Assembly (NCBI GenBank): GCA_963772515.1
Contig: CAVYXC010000003.1
Span: 1-64,000 of the forward strand
Origin: JAFAHD01 sp963772515
Lineage (GTDB): Bacteria; Vulcanimicrobiota; Vulcanimicrobiia; Eremiobacterales; Eremiobacteraceae
Direction: 5' to 3'
Length of the DNA: 64,000 nt
Below, in pieces: positions 34,562 through 42,824 of this stretch (within the stretch, counting starts at the first letter, position 1; every line of letters starts with the position of its first letter). The notes under the pieces were generated by a model. It worked only from the letters and a program-made list of their open reading frames with translations. It was not told where the DNA came from and made no database searches. Both the position numbers and the translations under genes were made by a program.

Positions 34562-35176
34562 ATGGCGGAAGACGTGCAGCAGCAGGAGATCGATCAGGAC
34601 GCGGCCGCCCTCGCCGCGGAATTGCTCGCGACGCCGGAAGACCCGGACCGCAAGTGGTATGTCGTGCACACCTATTCGGGCTATGAGAACAAGGTCAAGG
34701 CCAACCTCGAACGGCGCATCAAATCCATGGCCATGCAGGACTTCGTGTACCGCGTGCTCGTGCCGACGGACAAAGAGGTCGAGTTCAAGGACGGCAAGCG
34801 CAAAGAGGTCGAGAAGAAGGTCTATCCGGGCTACGTGCTCGTCGAGATGAAGATGACCGACCAGTCGTGGTACGTCGTGCGCAACACGCAAGGCGTCACC
34901 GGATTCGTCGGCTCGCCCGGCTCGGGCGAGAAGCCGCTGCCGCTGGCGGACAAAGAGGTCAAGACGATCCTCAAGCAGATGGGCATCGAGACGCCCAAGC
35001 TCAAGATCGACTTCGCCAAGGGCGATCGCGTGAAAGTGACCTCGGGGCCGTTCTTCGACTTCACCGGCACGGTGGACGAGATCGACCCGCAAAAGGAGCG
35101 CCTGCGCGCGCTCATATCGATTTTCGGCCGGGAGACGCCGGTGGAACTCGAATTCTATCAGGTTGAAAAGGTATAA
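34562..35176 (+). CDS. nusG: Transcription termination/antitermination factor NusG
   Basis: 204 aa. The NGN domain begins at KWYVVHTYSGYENKVKANLE and contains VFPGYVLVEM-like text (KVYPGYVLVEMKM) and the TGFVG loop; the C-terminal KOW is KGDRVKVTSGPFFDFTGTVD. It binds RNA polymerase and links to Rho or the ribosome. The ATG is 4 bp after secE and the stop is 1 bp before rplK. Confidence 0.96.
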   Translation: MAEDVQQQEIDQDAAALAAELLATPEDPDRKWYVVHTYSGYENKVKANLERRIKSMAMQDFVYRVLVPTDKEVEFKDGKRKEVEKKVYPGYVLVEMKMTDQSWYVVRNTQGVTGFVGSPGSGEKPLPLADKEVKTILKQMGIETPKLKIDFAKGDRVKVTSGPFFDFTGTVDEIDPQKERLRALISIFGRETPVELEFYQVEKV

Positions 35177-35177
35177 C

Positions 35178-35597
35178 GTGAAGAAAGTCATCGCGAAGAT
35201 AACGCTCCAGTGTCCGGCCGGTGCCGCGACGCCGGCGCCGCCCGTCGGCCCGGCGCTCGGCCAGCACGGCATCAACATCATGGAGTTCTGCAAAGCGTAC
35301 AACGAGCGCACGCAAAAGGACAAAGGCAACATCATCCCGGCCGTCATCACGGTGTTCGAGGATCGCTCGTTCACGTTCGTGCTCAAGACGCCGCCCGCGT
35401 CGGAGCTCATCAAGAAGGCCGCCGGCGTGGAGAAAGGCTCGGGCGAGCCCAACCGCAAGAAAGTCGGCAAGATCTCGATGGACAAAGTGCGCGAGATCGC
35501 CAAGGCGAAGATGGCGGATCTCAACGCCAACGACATCGATGCGGCCGCGAAGATCGTGGCCGGCACCGCCCGCTCGATGGGCATCGAAGTCGGCTAA
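35178..35597 (+). CDS. rplK: 50S ribosomal protein L11
   Basis: 139 aa from GTG 35178 (AAAAGG 7 bp upstream). Motifs CPAGAATPAPPVGPALGQHG and GSGEPNRKKVGKI are diagnostic. L11 forms the GTPase-associated centre with 23S rRNA. It is one base after nusG. Confidence 0.96.
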   Translation: MKKVIAKITLQCPAGAATPAPPVGPALGQHGINIMEFCKAYNERTQKDKGNIIPAVITVFEDRSFTFVLKTPPASELIKKAAGVEKGSGEPNRKKVGKISMDKVREIAKAKMADLNANDIDAAAKIVAGTARSMGIEVG

Positions 35598-35608
35598 CCC
35601 GACCAAAA

Positions 35609-35633
35609 TGTAGCGGTCGAATTTATTCGACCG
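35609..35633. repeat. Palindromic repeat copy, rplK-rplA spacer, first of two
   Basis: TGTAG followed by CGGTCGAATTTATTCGACCG, identical to the copy before secE. Two bases separate it from the next copy. Confidence 0.9.
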
Positions 35634-35635
35634 TA

Positions 35636-35660
35636 TGGAGCGGTCGAATTTATTCGACCG
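35636..35660. repeat. Palindromic repeat copy, rplK-rplA spacer, second of two
   Basis: TGGAG followed by CGGTCGAATTTATTCGACCG. The tandem pair shows that both flank variants (TGTAG and TGGAG) coexist. Confidence 0.9.
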
Positions 35661-35709
35661 ATATCGTGGGAGGCCGAAAGCCGCTTGCACCACGGAGGAA
35701 CAAACGACA

Positions 35710-36414
35710 ATGGCAAAACCCGGTAAAAAATATCGCGAAGCCCTCAAAGCGATCGGCGACGAGCGCTCGTTCGAAACCGCACGCGCGGTCGAGCTGGTCA
35801 AGGCCAACGCGAAGGCGAAGTTCGATGAGACGATCGAGCTGCACGTGCGCTTGGGCGTCGATCAGAAGAAGCCCGAGCAAAACGTGCGCGGCACGGTCGT
35901 GCTGCCGCACGGCACGGGCCAGACCAAGAAAGTCATCGTGTTCGCCAAGGGCGAGCGCGCGAAAGAGGCACAAGAGGCAGGCGCCGACGTGGTCGGTGAT
36001 CAGGATCTGATCGACCGCATCAAGGGCGGCTGGCTGGATTTCGACGTCGCTGTCGCGACGCCGGACATGATGGGCGCCGTCGGCTCCAATCTCGGCAAGA
36101 TCCTCGCGCAGCGCATGCCGAACCCGAAGACCGGGACGGTGACGCAAAACATCAAGCAGGCGGTTGCGGAGATCAAGGCCGGTAAGGTAGAATACCGTCT
36201 GGACAAGGCGGCCAACATCCACGTCGTCGTCGGCAAGGCATCCTTCGACCCGAAAGCGCTGCTCGACAACGTGACGGCGGTGATGGACGCGATCGTGAGA
36301 GCTAAGCCGGCATCCGCCAAGGGGACCTATCTCAAGAGCGTCACGGTGACGAGCACGATGGGCCCGGGCGTGCGGATCGATCCGACGAGGCTCAAATCGG
36401 CAACCGCCGCCTAA
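35710..36414 (+). CDS. rplA: 50S ribosomal protein L1
   Basis: 234 aa from ATG 35710. Conserved blocks: KYREALKAIGDERSFETARA, VRGTVVLPHGTGQTKKVIVF, RMPNPKTGTVTQNI and YLKSVTVTSTMGPGVRIDP. L1 forms the stalk at the tRNA exit site and often represses its own operon. Full length. Confidence 0.96.
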   Translation: MAKPGKKYREALKAIGDERSFETARAVELVKANAKAKFDETIELHVRLGVDQKKPEQNVRGTVVLPHGTGQTKKVIVFAKGERAKEAQEAGADVVGDQDLIDRIKGGWLDFDVAVATPDMMGAVGSNLGKILAQRMPNPKTGTVTQNIKQAVAEIKAGKVEYRLDKAANIHVVVGKASFDPKALLDNVTAVMDAIVRAKPASAKGTYLKSVTVTSTMGPGVRIDPTRLKSATAA

Positions 36415-36423
36415 CCATAAGAA

Positions 36424-36448
36424 TGTAGCGGTCGACTTCAGTCGGCCG
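36424..36448. repeat. Palindromic repeat copy with variant arms, rplA-rplJ spacer
   Basis: TGTAG followed by CGGTCGACTTCAGTCGGCCG. The arms differ from the consensus but still pair (GAC/GTC; one G-T). Confidence 0.85.
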
Positions 36449-36453
36449 AAAAG

Positions 36454-36478
36454 TGTAGCGGTCGAATGTATTCGACCG
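36454..36478. repeat. Palindromic repeat copy, rplA-rplJ spacer
   Basis: TGTAG followed by CGGTCGAATGTATTCGACCG; only the loop differs from the common form. Confidence 0.9.
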
Positions 36479-36489
36479 CGGGGCGAAAG

Positions 36490-36575
36490 CCCGAAAGCGT
36501 CCGATGACCGCAGGTCGCAGCCCGCAAAGGGCCGCGGTAATCTCGCAAGACGAGGCCTGCCGAGGAAGCGAACAG
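36490..36575 (+). promoter_or_regulatory. Ribosomal protein L10 leader (rplJL autoregulatory RNA)
   Basis: The conserved blocks of the L10 leader are present: CCGATGACCGCAGGTCG (36501-36517) and GAGGCCTGCCGAGG (36552-36565), whose GCAGG and CCTGC pair. It lies upstream of rplJ, as the Rfam family requires. In other bacteria the L10-L12 complex binds this RNA and represses rplJL. Boundaries are approximate. Confidence 0.75.
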
Positions 36576-36581
36576 CGACTA

Positions 36582-36606
36582 TGGAGCGGTCGAATTCATT
36601 CGGCCG
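36582..36606. repeat. Palindromic repeat copy between L10 leader and attenuator hairpin
   Basis: TGGAG followed by CGGTCGAATTCATTCGGCCG (a G-T pair in the stem). It sits inside the regulatory leader of rplJL. Confidence 0.88.
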
Positions 36607-36619
36607 AAACCCCGATCGC

Positions 36620-36660
36620 AAAGCGCTTTCTCGAGCCACTCGAGAGGGCGCTTTCTCTTG
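36620..36660 (+). terminator. Terminator/attenuator hairpin in the rplJL leader
   Basis: Arms 36620-36635 and 36639-36654 form a 16-bp stem (two G-T pairs) with a CCA loop, followed by a moderately T-rich CTCTTGT. Located downstream of the L10 leader and before rplJ, it is a good candidate attenuator whose formation may depend on L10 binding. Confidence 0.6.
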
Positions 36661-36683
36661 TAGCGGCCGAATTTATTCGGCCG
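36659..36683. repeat. Palindromic repeat copy with compensatory change, upstream of rplJ
   Basis: TGTAG followed by CGGCCGAATTTATTCGGCCG. Both arms carry the T-to-C/A-to-G change, preserving pairing. It ends 7 bp before the rplJ ribosome site GGAGGTG. Confidence 0.9.
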
Positions 36684-36707
36684 AGCGATCGGAGGTGAAC
36701 GAAACAT

Positions 36708-37241
36708 ATGCCAACAGAAAAGAAAAACGCCGAGATCGAAGAGCTGCGTAAACGTGTGGCTGGGAGCGCCAGCCTGTTCTTCACGGACTATCGCGGCTTG
36801 ACGGTCGGCGAGCTGCGGACGCTGCGCGACGAACTGCGTAAGGACGCGGCGAGCTACTCGGTCGTCAAGAACACGCTCTTCGGCATCGCTGTCGGAGACG
36901 AGCGGCGCGCACAGCTCAAGGACGTCCTCGCAGGGCCGACGGCCGTCGCGTTCGTGACGGCAGATCCGGTGGCGGCTGCAAAGGCGCTCGCGAAGTTCGC
37001 GACCGACTCGAAGAAGCTGCAGATCAAAGCCGGACTCGTCGATGGCCGGTTCCTCGGAGCCACAGACGTCGAAGCGCTTTCCAAGATCCGCGGCCGCCGC
37101 GAGCTGCACGCCGCACTCGTGGGCAGTCTCAAGTCGCCCTTCTATCGGCTTCACGGCACTCTGCATGGGGGCATCAGCAAGCTCGTGCGCACCCTGCATG
37201 CCCTGCACCAGCAACGGACAGACGCGCAACCCGCGGCCTGA
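36708..37241 (+). CDS. rplJ: 50S ribosomal protein L10
   Basis: 177 aa. FFTDYRGLTVGELRTLRDEL, YSVVKNTLFGIAV and GPTAVAFVTADPVAAAKAL are conserved L10 blocks, and the helical C-terminus binds L7/L12 dimers. GGAGGTG is a good ribosome site. The gene follows the L10 leader and precedes rplL by 24 bp. Confidence 0.95.
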   Translation: MPTEKKNAEIEELRKRVAGSASLFFTDYRGLTVGELRTLRDELRKDAASYSVVKNTLFGIAVGDERRAQLKDVLAGPTAVAFVTADPVAAAKALAKFATDSKKLQIKAGLVDGRFLGATDVEALSKIRGRRELHAALVGSLKSPFYRLHGTLHGGISKLVRTLHALHQQRTDAQPAA

Positions 37242-37265
37242 CCAAGAAAGGAATTCATCGTCATC

Positions 37266-37643
37266 ATGGCAGTCACCGATATACTCGATCAGATCGACAA
37301 ACTCTCCGTCGTCGAACTCCACGAGCTCGTCAAGTCGCTCGAGGACAAGTTCGGCGTTTCGGCAGCCGCACCGGTCGCGATGGCCGCGCCGGCGGCCGGC
37401 GGCGCGGCGGCACCTGCCGCCGAAGCCAAGACCGAGTTCGACGTGATCCTCACCGCCGCGGGCGAGAAGAAGATCAACGTCATCAAAGTCGTGCGCGAAG
37501 TCGTGCCGGGCCTGGGCCTCAAAGAGGCCAAAGACCTGGTCGAAGGCGCGCCCAAGCCGGTCAAATCGGGGGTCACCAAGGAAGAGGCCGAAGCCATCAA
37601 GGCCAAGCTCGAAGGCGAAGGCGCCAAGGTCGAGATCAAGTAG
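37266..37643 (+). CDS. rplL: 50S ribosomal protein L7/L12
   Basis: 125 aa. N-terminal dimerisation helices (ILDQIDKLSVVELHELVKSL), an Ala/Pro hinge (APAAGGAAAPAAEAKTEF) and the conserved C-terminal domain (KINVIKVVREVVPGLGLKEA, KDLVEGAPKPVKSGVTKEEA). It recruits translational GTPases. Unusually it is followed not by rpoB but by a convergent protease gene. Confidence 0.97.
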   Translation: MAVTDILDQIDKLSVVELHELVKSLEDKFGVSAAAPVAMAAPAAGGAAAPAAEAKTEFDVILTAAGEKKINVIKVVREVVPGLGLKEAKDLVEGAPKPVKSGVTKEEAEAIKAKLEGEGAKVEIK

Positions 37644-37669
37644 TAAAGACCGCGACGTCTCGATACCCG

Positions 37670-37699
37670 CAAGCGGCGCGACTTCGGTCGCGCCGCTTG
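37670..37699. terminator. Hairpin terminator after rplL
   Basis: A perfect 13-bp stem (CAAGCGGCGCGAC with its complement) closes a TTCG tetraloop. No T-run follows on the plus strand. It lies between the convergent rplL and M48 genes and can serve both. Confidence 0.7.
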
Positions 37700-37704
37700 C
37701 TCCG

Positions 37705-38562
37705 TCACGACGCGCTGATGACCAACCGCGACGCAGGGTCGCCCTGCGGGAGGCCGCCACGCGTGACGAGCTGGCTGGACCAGTGCGCGTACGTCTGAGG
37801 CTCGCTCGCGAAGTATGACTCGATGCGCGCGATGCGATCCACGGTCGACGGATGATCTTGGACGTACGACTCAAAGCCCGCGTCGCCATAGAGCTTCTCG
37901 AGCTTTTGGAAGAACCACACCATGCCCCACGGATTGTACCGCGCCCCATTGGCGAGGATGACGCCCTCGTGGTCTGCCTGGTACTCTTGCTGGCGCGAGA
38001 AGTTCAAGAAGCCATAACCGGCGCCGAGCTGCGCGAGATTGTACACGTTCGCGGCTCCTTGGCTGCGCACGAAGAGGCTGCCGATCGCGAACAGGACATT
38101 GAGGTCCTGGGCCTGCTTGATGCGGTTCATGACGTGACCGAGCACGAGGTGCCCGGTCTCATGGCCGAGCACGCTCGCCAGTTCTTCGACGTTTTCGGCC
38201 TGGCTCAGCAACCCCGCATTGACGTAGACCCATCCTCCTGGGACCGAGAACGCGTTGGCCTGTGCGCCCTTGACGATGACCCAGTTCATCGTGTACCAGT
38301 GGGGCGCGGCCGCGGTGGAGATGCGCGCGCCGATCTGGCGCACGACGTCATAATACGGCGACGTGTCGAGGATCAGGCCCTGTTTGCGCTGGTCGTCGTA
38401 GACCTGCTGGCCGATGCTGCGTTCTTGGGCATGATCGTCTGCAGATGCGATCCCGGTGCCGCTCGCCAGGGCTGCTGCCGACAGCGCAAATCCACGGAGG
38501 CCGCAGAGAAAGCACCGTCGGGTCAGTCGCGAAGGCGCGGTGTGCGCTCGTTCACTCATCAT
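37705..38562 (-). CDS. M48-family metalloprotease, exported
   Basis: 285 aa from ATG 38562 (or 38559). A twin-arginine-like signal (LTRRCFLCGLRGFALSAAAL) precedes the protease domain with HExxH as GHETGHLVLGH and a downstream EYQADHEG (third zinc ligand). NAFSVPGGWVYVNAGLL is typical of BepA/YggG-like M48 peptidases acting on envelope proteins. No TPR domain is attached. Convergent with rplL. Confidence 0.88.
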   Translation of the reverse strand: MMSERAHTAPSRLTRRCFLCGLRGFALSAAALASGTGIASADDHAQERSIGQQVYDDQRKQGLILDTSPYYDVVRQIGARISTAAAPHWYTMNWVIVKGAQANAFSVPGGWVYVNAGLLSQAENVEELASVLGHETGHLVLGHVMNRIKQAQDLNVLFAIGSLFVRSQGAANVYNLAQLGAGYGFLNFSRQQEYQADHEGVILANGARYNPWGMVWFFQKLEKLYGDAGFESYVQDHPSTVDRIARIESYFASEPQTYAHWSSQLVTRGGLPQGDPASRLVISAS

Positions 38563-38714
38563 GGTTCCAACATTGGACGAGGGCTCGCCGGCCGATATCC
38601 TTAAGAGGTCGGACGCGTCTGGCATGCAATGATATACTCAATCCAGCGACCTGAAGCCCTTATGCAGGTCGCGGGGACTATTGGGAACGTCGAGCGGGCG
38701 GGGCTACAGCCCGG

Positions 38715-39248
38715 TTGTTGTCGGTGCGACCCGAACGGGGTGATGGCTTGTTGGTGGGACCGCGAAGCCGTCGAGGTGCTTCGGTTGTGGGACTAGCGCT
38801 AGCGCTATGTGCCGCCGGTGCGTTCGCCATCGCGCGCGGGGCCTTACCGCAAAGCGTCGCGGCAGCCACGCCTGCACCCGGGGCGACGGCCCCCGCAGCG
38901 GCCAGCCCATCGCCGGGAGCGTCTCCGTCGGCGTCACCGGCTGTGACGCCCGCGGCCACCCCGACACCCGTGCCGACGCCGGTGCAGGTCACCGTTGACA
39001 AGGACGGGTTCCATCCAGCAATTGTGCGCATCAATCCCGGCCAGAGCGTGGCGTGGACGAACGCCGACAAGAAGCCGCATGCGGCGACCGCATCCGACGG
39101 CTCGTGGGACACGGGTCAGATCGATCCCGGGCAGACCCAGCCGCTGCAGTTCTTCGAGTTGGGGAAATGGGATTATCTGGACGGCTTCAACCCGGTGATG
39201 CATGCAACGCTCATCGTCAGCACGCCCGCGCCCGGCGGCGCACAGTGA
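38715..39248 (+). CDS. Cupredoxin-like exported protein lacking copper ligands
   Basis: Up to 177 aa; the start is uncertain (TTG 38715, TTG 38748 or GTG 38754). A hydrophobic signal/anchor (VVGLALALCAAGAFAIARGA) is followed by a Pro/Ala/Thr linker and a plastocyanin-like domain (VTVDKDGFHPAIVRINPGQS, VAWTNADKKPHAAT). The His of the first ligand loop is present. The C-terminal ligand loop reads WDYLDGFNPVMHATLIV: Asp and Asn stand where plastocyanin-type proteins have Cys and His. Copper binding of the usual type is therefore doubtful. Confidence 0.65.
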   Translation: MLSVRPERGDGLLVGPRSRRGASVVGLALALCAAGAFAIARGALPQSVAAATPAPGATAPAAASPSPGASPSASPAVTPAATPTPVPTPVQVTVDKDGFHPAIVRINPGQSVAWTNADKKPHAATASDGSWDTGQIDPGQTQPLQFFELGKWDYLDGFNPVMHATLIVSTPAPGGAQ

Positions 39249-39266
39249 GCTGCAAGGAGCGCGTGC

Positions 39267-39902
39267 GTGCCGTTCGATGACCGCGACGATCTGCCGACAC
39301 CGTTGCCCGTCGCAGCGCAGCTGCAAGCGCGTAACACGGAGTATAATCTCGATCTGACCGGCCGCGTCACGCACCTCGACGAAAAAGGCTTGCTCACGAC
39401 GTTTCCGGTGGAGATCCCCGCCGGCACGGTCCTGTTCTCGATCATCGACCTGCGCTCGATCAACGCGACCGTCCGCGGCCTCATCAGCGTGCGCTCGCAG
39501 ACCGAAGACGAGCTCGGCGGCTTCCACACGCTTGCGGATTTCGTCGATCTCAACCCTGACGAACGCCGCAAGATCACCCGGCTCCATGGGGGCGGCCCCG
39601 AAGGCGCCTCGGTCAATCGCGCGGACGAAGGCGGCGCGCAAGGGCACGTCCAGAATATGCCGATGTCGACCATCGCGCCGAAGACGCCGCGCGCGCTACG
39701 CCTGAACCTGAAATGGCTGCCCAAGATCACGTTTGAGGGGCTGATCTGGTGGCTGCTCGGGCTGATCTTCTATTCGATCGTACTGGCGGGTGTCGTCGCG
39801 ATATTCCCGCAGGGCCGGGCGTGGGAGCTCGGCGTGTGGCATCGCGTGCTGCACGAAGTCAACCATCTCTGGCCGGGTCTCGGCCGCCTCTTAGGTCTTT
39901 GA
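39267..39902 (+). CDS. Hypothetical protein with C-terminal membrane anchor
   Basis: 211 aa from GTG 39267. The N-terminal half looks PilZ-like in composition (NLDLTGRVTHLDEKGLLTTF, IDLRSINATVRGLISVRSQT), but the RxxxR...D/NxSxxG motif is not present, so no family is assigned. A single hydrophobic segment (ITFEGLIWWLLGLIFYSIVL) near the C-terminus suggests membrane attachment. It lies 18 bp after the cupredoxin-like gene. Confidence 0.5.
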   Translation: MPFDDRDDLPTPLPVAAQLQARNTEYNLDLTGRVTHLDEKGLLTTFPVEIPAGTVLFSIIDLRSINATVRGLISVRSQTEDELGGFHTLADFVDLNPDERRKITRLHGGGPEGASVNRADEGGAQGHVQNMPMSTIAPKTPRALRLNLKWLPKITFEGLIWWLLGLIFYSIVLAGVVAIFPQGRAWELGVWHRVLHEVNHLWPGLGRLLGL

Positions 39903-39913
39903 AAGGACGCCCC

Positions 39914-40561
39914 ATGGTGTACGCACGTCGCTTTGCTCTATGTCTCGCGCTGGTGTTCGCCGTATCGGTGTGCGGCGTTGGCGCCGGCGCCGCGACTTCG
40001 GACGCGCTCCTCGGACACGATCTTGTCATCAATGGAGGCGCCGAAGCTGGGCCGGGCCTGCCGCAAGCCGGCAGCACCACCATCCCGGGTTGGACCACGA
40101 CTGGAAATTTCACCGCGGTGCAGTATGGCCACGACGACTATCCCTCAAAGCTCACGCCTGGTCCGAGCGATCGCGGCGCGAACTTGTTCTCGGGCGGCAC
40201 GAGCGATCCGCTCTCCACGGCGAGCCAGACCATCGACGTATCGCCGCTCGCGGCTACCATCGACGCCGGAAAGGTCAAGTATGAATTTTCTGCGTGGATC
40301 GGCGGCTATGCGAGCCAACACGATTATGCCCAGGTCAGCGCAACGTTTTACGGCGCTGGGCAAGCGCCGCTCGGCCACGTCGTGCTCGGACCGGTCACCG
40401 CGGCCGACCGAGGCGGCTTGACCGCGCTCTTGCGGCGCGCATCCGCCGGCACATTACCGACGGGCACTCGCTCGATCGGCATCAAGATCACTGCGACGCG
40501 TTTCGACGGCACCGCGAATGACGGCTATACTGACAACATCGCCCTGACGCTGCAGATGTAG
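39914..40561 (+). CDS. Secreted beta-sandwich protein (carbohydrate-binding-like)
   Basis: 215 aa from ATG 39914. The signal peptide (MVYARRFALCLALVFAVSVC) is followed by LVINGGAEAGPGLPQAGSTT, IPGWTTTGNFTAVQYG and FSAWIGGYASQHDYAQVSATFY. The N-x-G-A-E-x-G/IPGW pattern occurs in DUF642/CBM-like jelly-roll proteins. Likely binds a polysaccharide outside the cell. It follows the previous gene by 11 bp. Confidence 0.5.
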   Translation: MVYARRFALCLALVFAVSVCGVGAGAATSDALLGHDLVINGGAEAGPGLPQAGSTTIPGWTTTGNFTAVQYGHDDYPSKLTPGPSDRGANLFSGGTSDPLSTASQTIDVSPLAATIDAGKVKYEFSAWIGGYASQHDYAQVSATFYGAGQAPLGHVVLGPVTAADRGGLTALLRRASAGTLPTGTRSIGIKITATRFDGTANDGYTDNIALTLQM

Positions 40562-40584
40562 TCTCGGGCTCTTGAGCCGGGCCT

Positions 40585-42685
40585 CTACTTCAGGAACGGC
40601 ACCAACAGCAGCGAGACGATGTTGAGAACCTTGATCATCGGGTTGATGGCTGGTCCAGCCGTGTCTTTGTAAGGATCGCCGACCGTGTCGCCGGTGACCG
40701 CAGCCGCGTGCGCCGGACTGCCCTTGCCGCCGTAGTGGCCGTCTTCGATGTATTTCTTCGCGTTATCCCACGCGCCGCCGCCCGACGTCATCGAAATGGC
40801 GACGAACAGTCCGGTCACGATGGAACCCACAAGCACGCCGCCGAGCATGAGCGATGCGTTCTGGCCGGTGAAGATGTGGAACACGCCGAGCAGCACGACC
40901 AATATCGGCGTCAGGACCGGGATGAGCGCCGGCACGAGCATCTCGCGCAGCGCCGCCGCAGTCACCAAGTCGACGGTCTTGCCGTACTCGGGCCGCGCCG
41001 TTCCCTCCATGATGCCTTTGATCTCGCGGAACTGGCGGCGCACTTCTTCGACCACCGCCCCGGCGGCGCGCCCGACGGCCTCCATGCACAGCGACGCGAA
41101 CAGATACGGCAGCGCGCCGCCGAGCAGCAGGCCTGAAAGCACGTATGGGTCGTCGAGCTTGAAGACCAGCTGCGCGACCGCGCTCGACAGTTCTTGCTGG
41201 AACGACGCGAACAGGACGATGGCGGCCAGTGCGGCCGAGCCGATCGCGTAGCCTTTGGTCACGGCCTTGGTCGTGTTGCCGACGGCGTCGAGCGGATCGG
41301 TGATGGCGCGGACTTCAGGCCCAAGCTTCGCCATCTCCGCGATGCCGCCGGCGTTGTCGGTGATCGGGCCGTACGAGTCGAGCGCGACGATGATGCCCGC
41401 CAAGGACAGCATCGCCATGACGGCGATGGCGACGCCGTACAGACCCGAAAGCGAATACGAGATCAGAATGGCGGCCACGATCGCGATCACCGGCGGCGTG
41501 GTGGCCTGCATCGAGACCGCCAAGCCGGTGATGATGTTCGTCGCATGCCCGGTGGTCGACGCCTTAGCGATCTCCTGGACCGGTTTGAATTGCGTGCCGG
41601 TGAAGTATTCGGTGATGACGACCATGAGCGCGGTGAGGACCAAGCCGACGAGCGAGCATACCCAGAGCCGCCACACGGCGAACTGGCCGGTGCCGCCCAT
41701 AACCGCGTCGGCGTCGCCCATCACGTGTTTGGTGAGCGGATACAGCGCGACGGCTGCCAGCACCGCGGCGATCGCCAGGCCGGTGTACATCGCCGCCATG
41801 ATGCTCGTGCCGCGGATCTTGCACGAACCACGAGCCGATGATCGAGGCGATGATCGAGACGCCCCCGATCGCGAGCGGGAAGAGCGTCGACGCCATCGCC
41901 AACGCCGGGTGCGAGCCGAACACGAGCGAGCCCAACAGCATCGCCGCGATCGTCGTCACGCAATAGGTCTCGAACAGGTCGGCCGCCATGCCGGCGCAAT
42001 CGCCGACGTTGTCGCCGACGTTGTCGGCGATGACCGCCGGGTTGCGCGGGTCATCCTCAGGGATGCCGGCTTCGACTTTGCCCACGAGATCCGCGCCGAC
42101 GTCGGCGGCTTTGGTGTAGATGCCGCCGCCGAGACGCGCGAACACCGAGATGAGCGAACAGCCGAAGCCGAGGCCGACCATCGCGGCGAGCGCGCGCCCG
42201 AGGTCGTCGCCGTAGATCGAATGCATCAGCGCGAAGTAGCTGGCGACCGCGATGATGCCAAGGCCGACGACCAGCAATCCCGTGATCGATCCGCCCTTGA
42301 ACGCGACCGAGAAGGCCGCCGCGAGTCCGTTCTTGGCGGCCTCGGCCGTGCGCACGTTCGCACGCACCGCGATCGACATGCCGATGAAGCCCGTGGCGCC
42401 TGACAGGATGGCGCCGATCAGGAAGCCGACAGCCGGCTCCCACGCGCGGAAGGCCACCGCGAGCACGACGGCGAGCACGGCGGCGACGATGGCGATCGTC
42501 GTATACTGCCTGCGCATGTAGGCGAGCGCGCCCTCTTGGATCGCCGCGGCGATCTCTTGCATGCGCTCGTTGCCGGCCGGCTTGCGCAGGACCCAGCCGA
42601 TGAGGTACGCGCCGTAGGCCAGCGCGAGAACGCCGCAGCCGACGGCGAACCAAATCGAAATCGAAAAGACCATCGCAGATGTCAT
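40585..42685 (-). pseudogene. hppA: Membrane H+-translocating pyrophosphatase, frameshifted near 41829
   Basis: Pumps protons across the membrane at the expense of pyrophosphate. The first frame (from ATG 42685) has DVGADLVGKVEAGIPEDDPR and NPAVIADNVGDNVGDCAGMA, the catalytic PPi/Mg loop. It leaves frame after GSWFVQ, and the second frame resumes KIRGTSIMAAMYTGLAIAAV down to 40585. One extra C in GTGCAAGATCC explains it. GNTTKAVTKGYAIGSA carries Lys at the position that distinguishes K+-independent H+-PPases. Restored length is about 700 aa, normal for the family. Confidence 0.9.
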
Positions 42686-42824
42686 GGAAACGTCACGTGC
42701 TCCAACAAGAAAGCACCGTAAGTCGGTGAGGAAGGAGGGTCTTTGCGGTCCGACCCGCGCCTCCTGCGCACGCGTCTACTCCGTGTGCAGGGCCGCATGT
42801 GCGCGCCTGGAATGGCCTTGAACA

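Noticed and set aside
35650..37949. Antisense frames opposite rplA, rplJ and rplL (35650-36639, 36579-37949)
   Set aside because: Shadow frames of unambiguous ribosomal-protein genes; no start signals or recognisable motifs.
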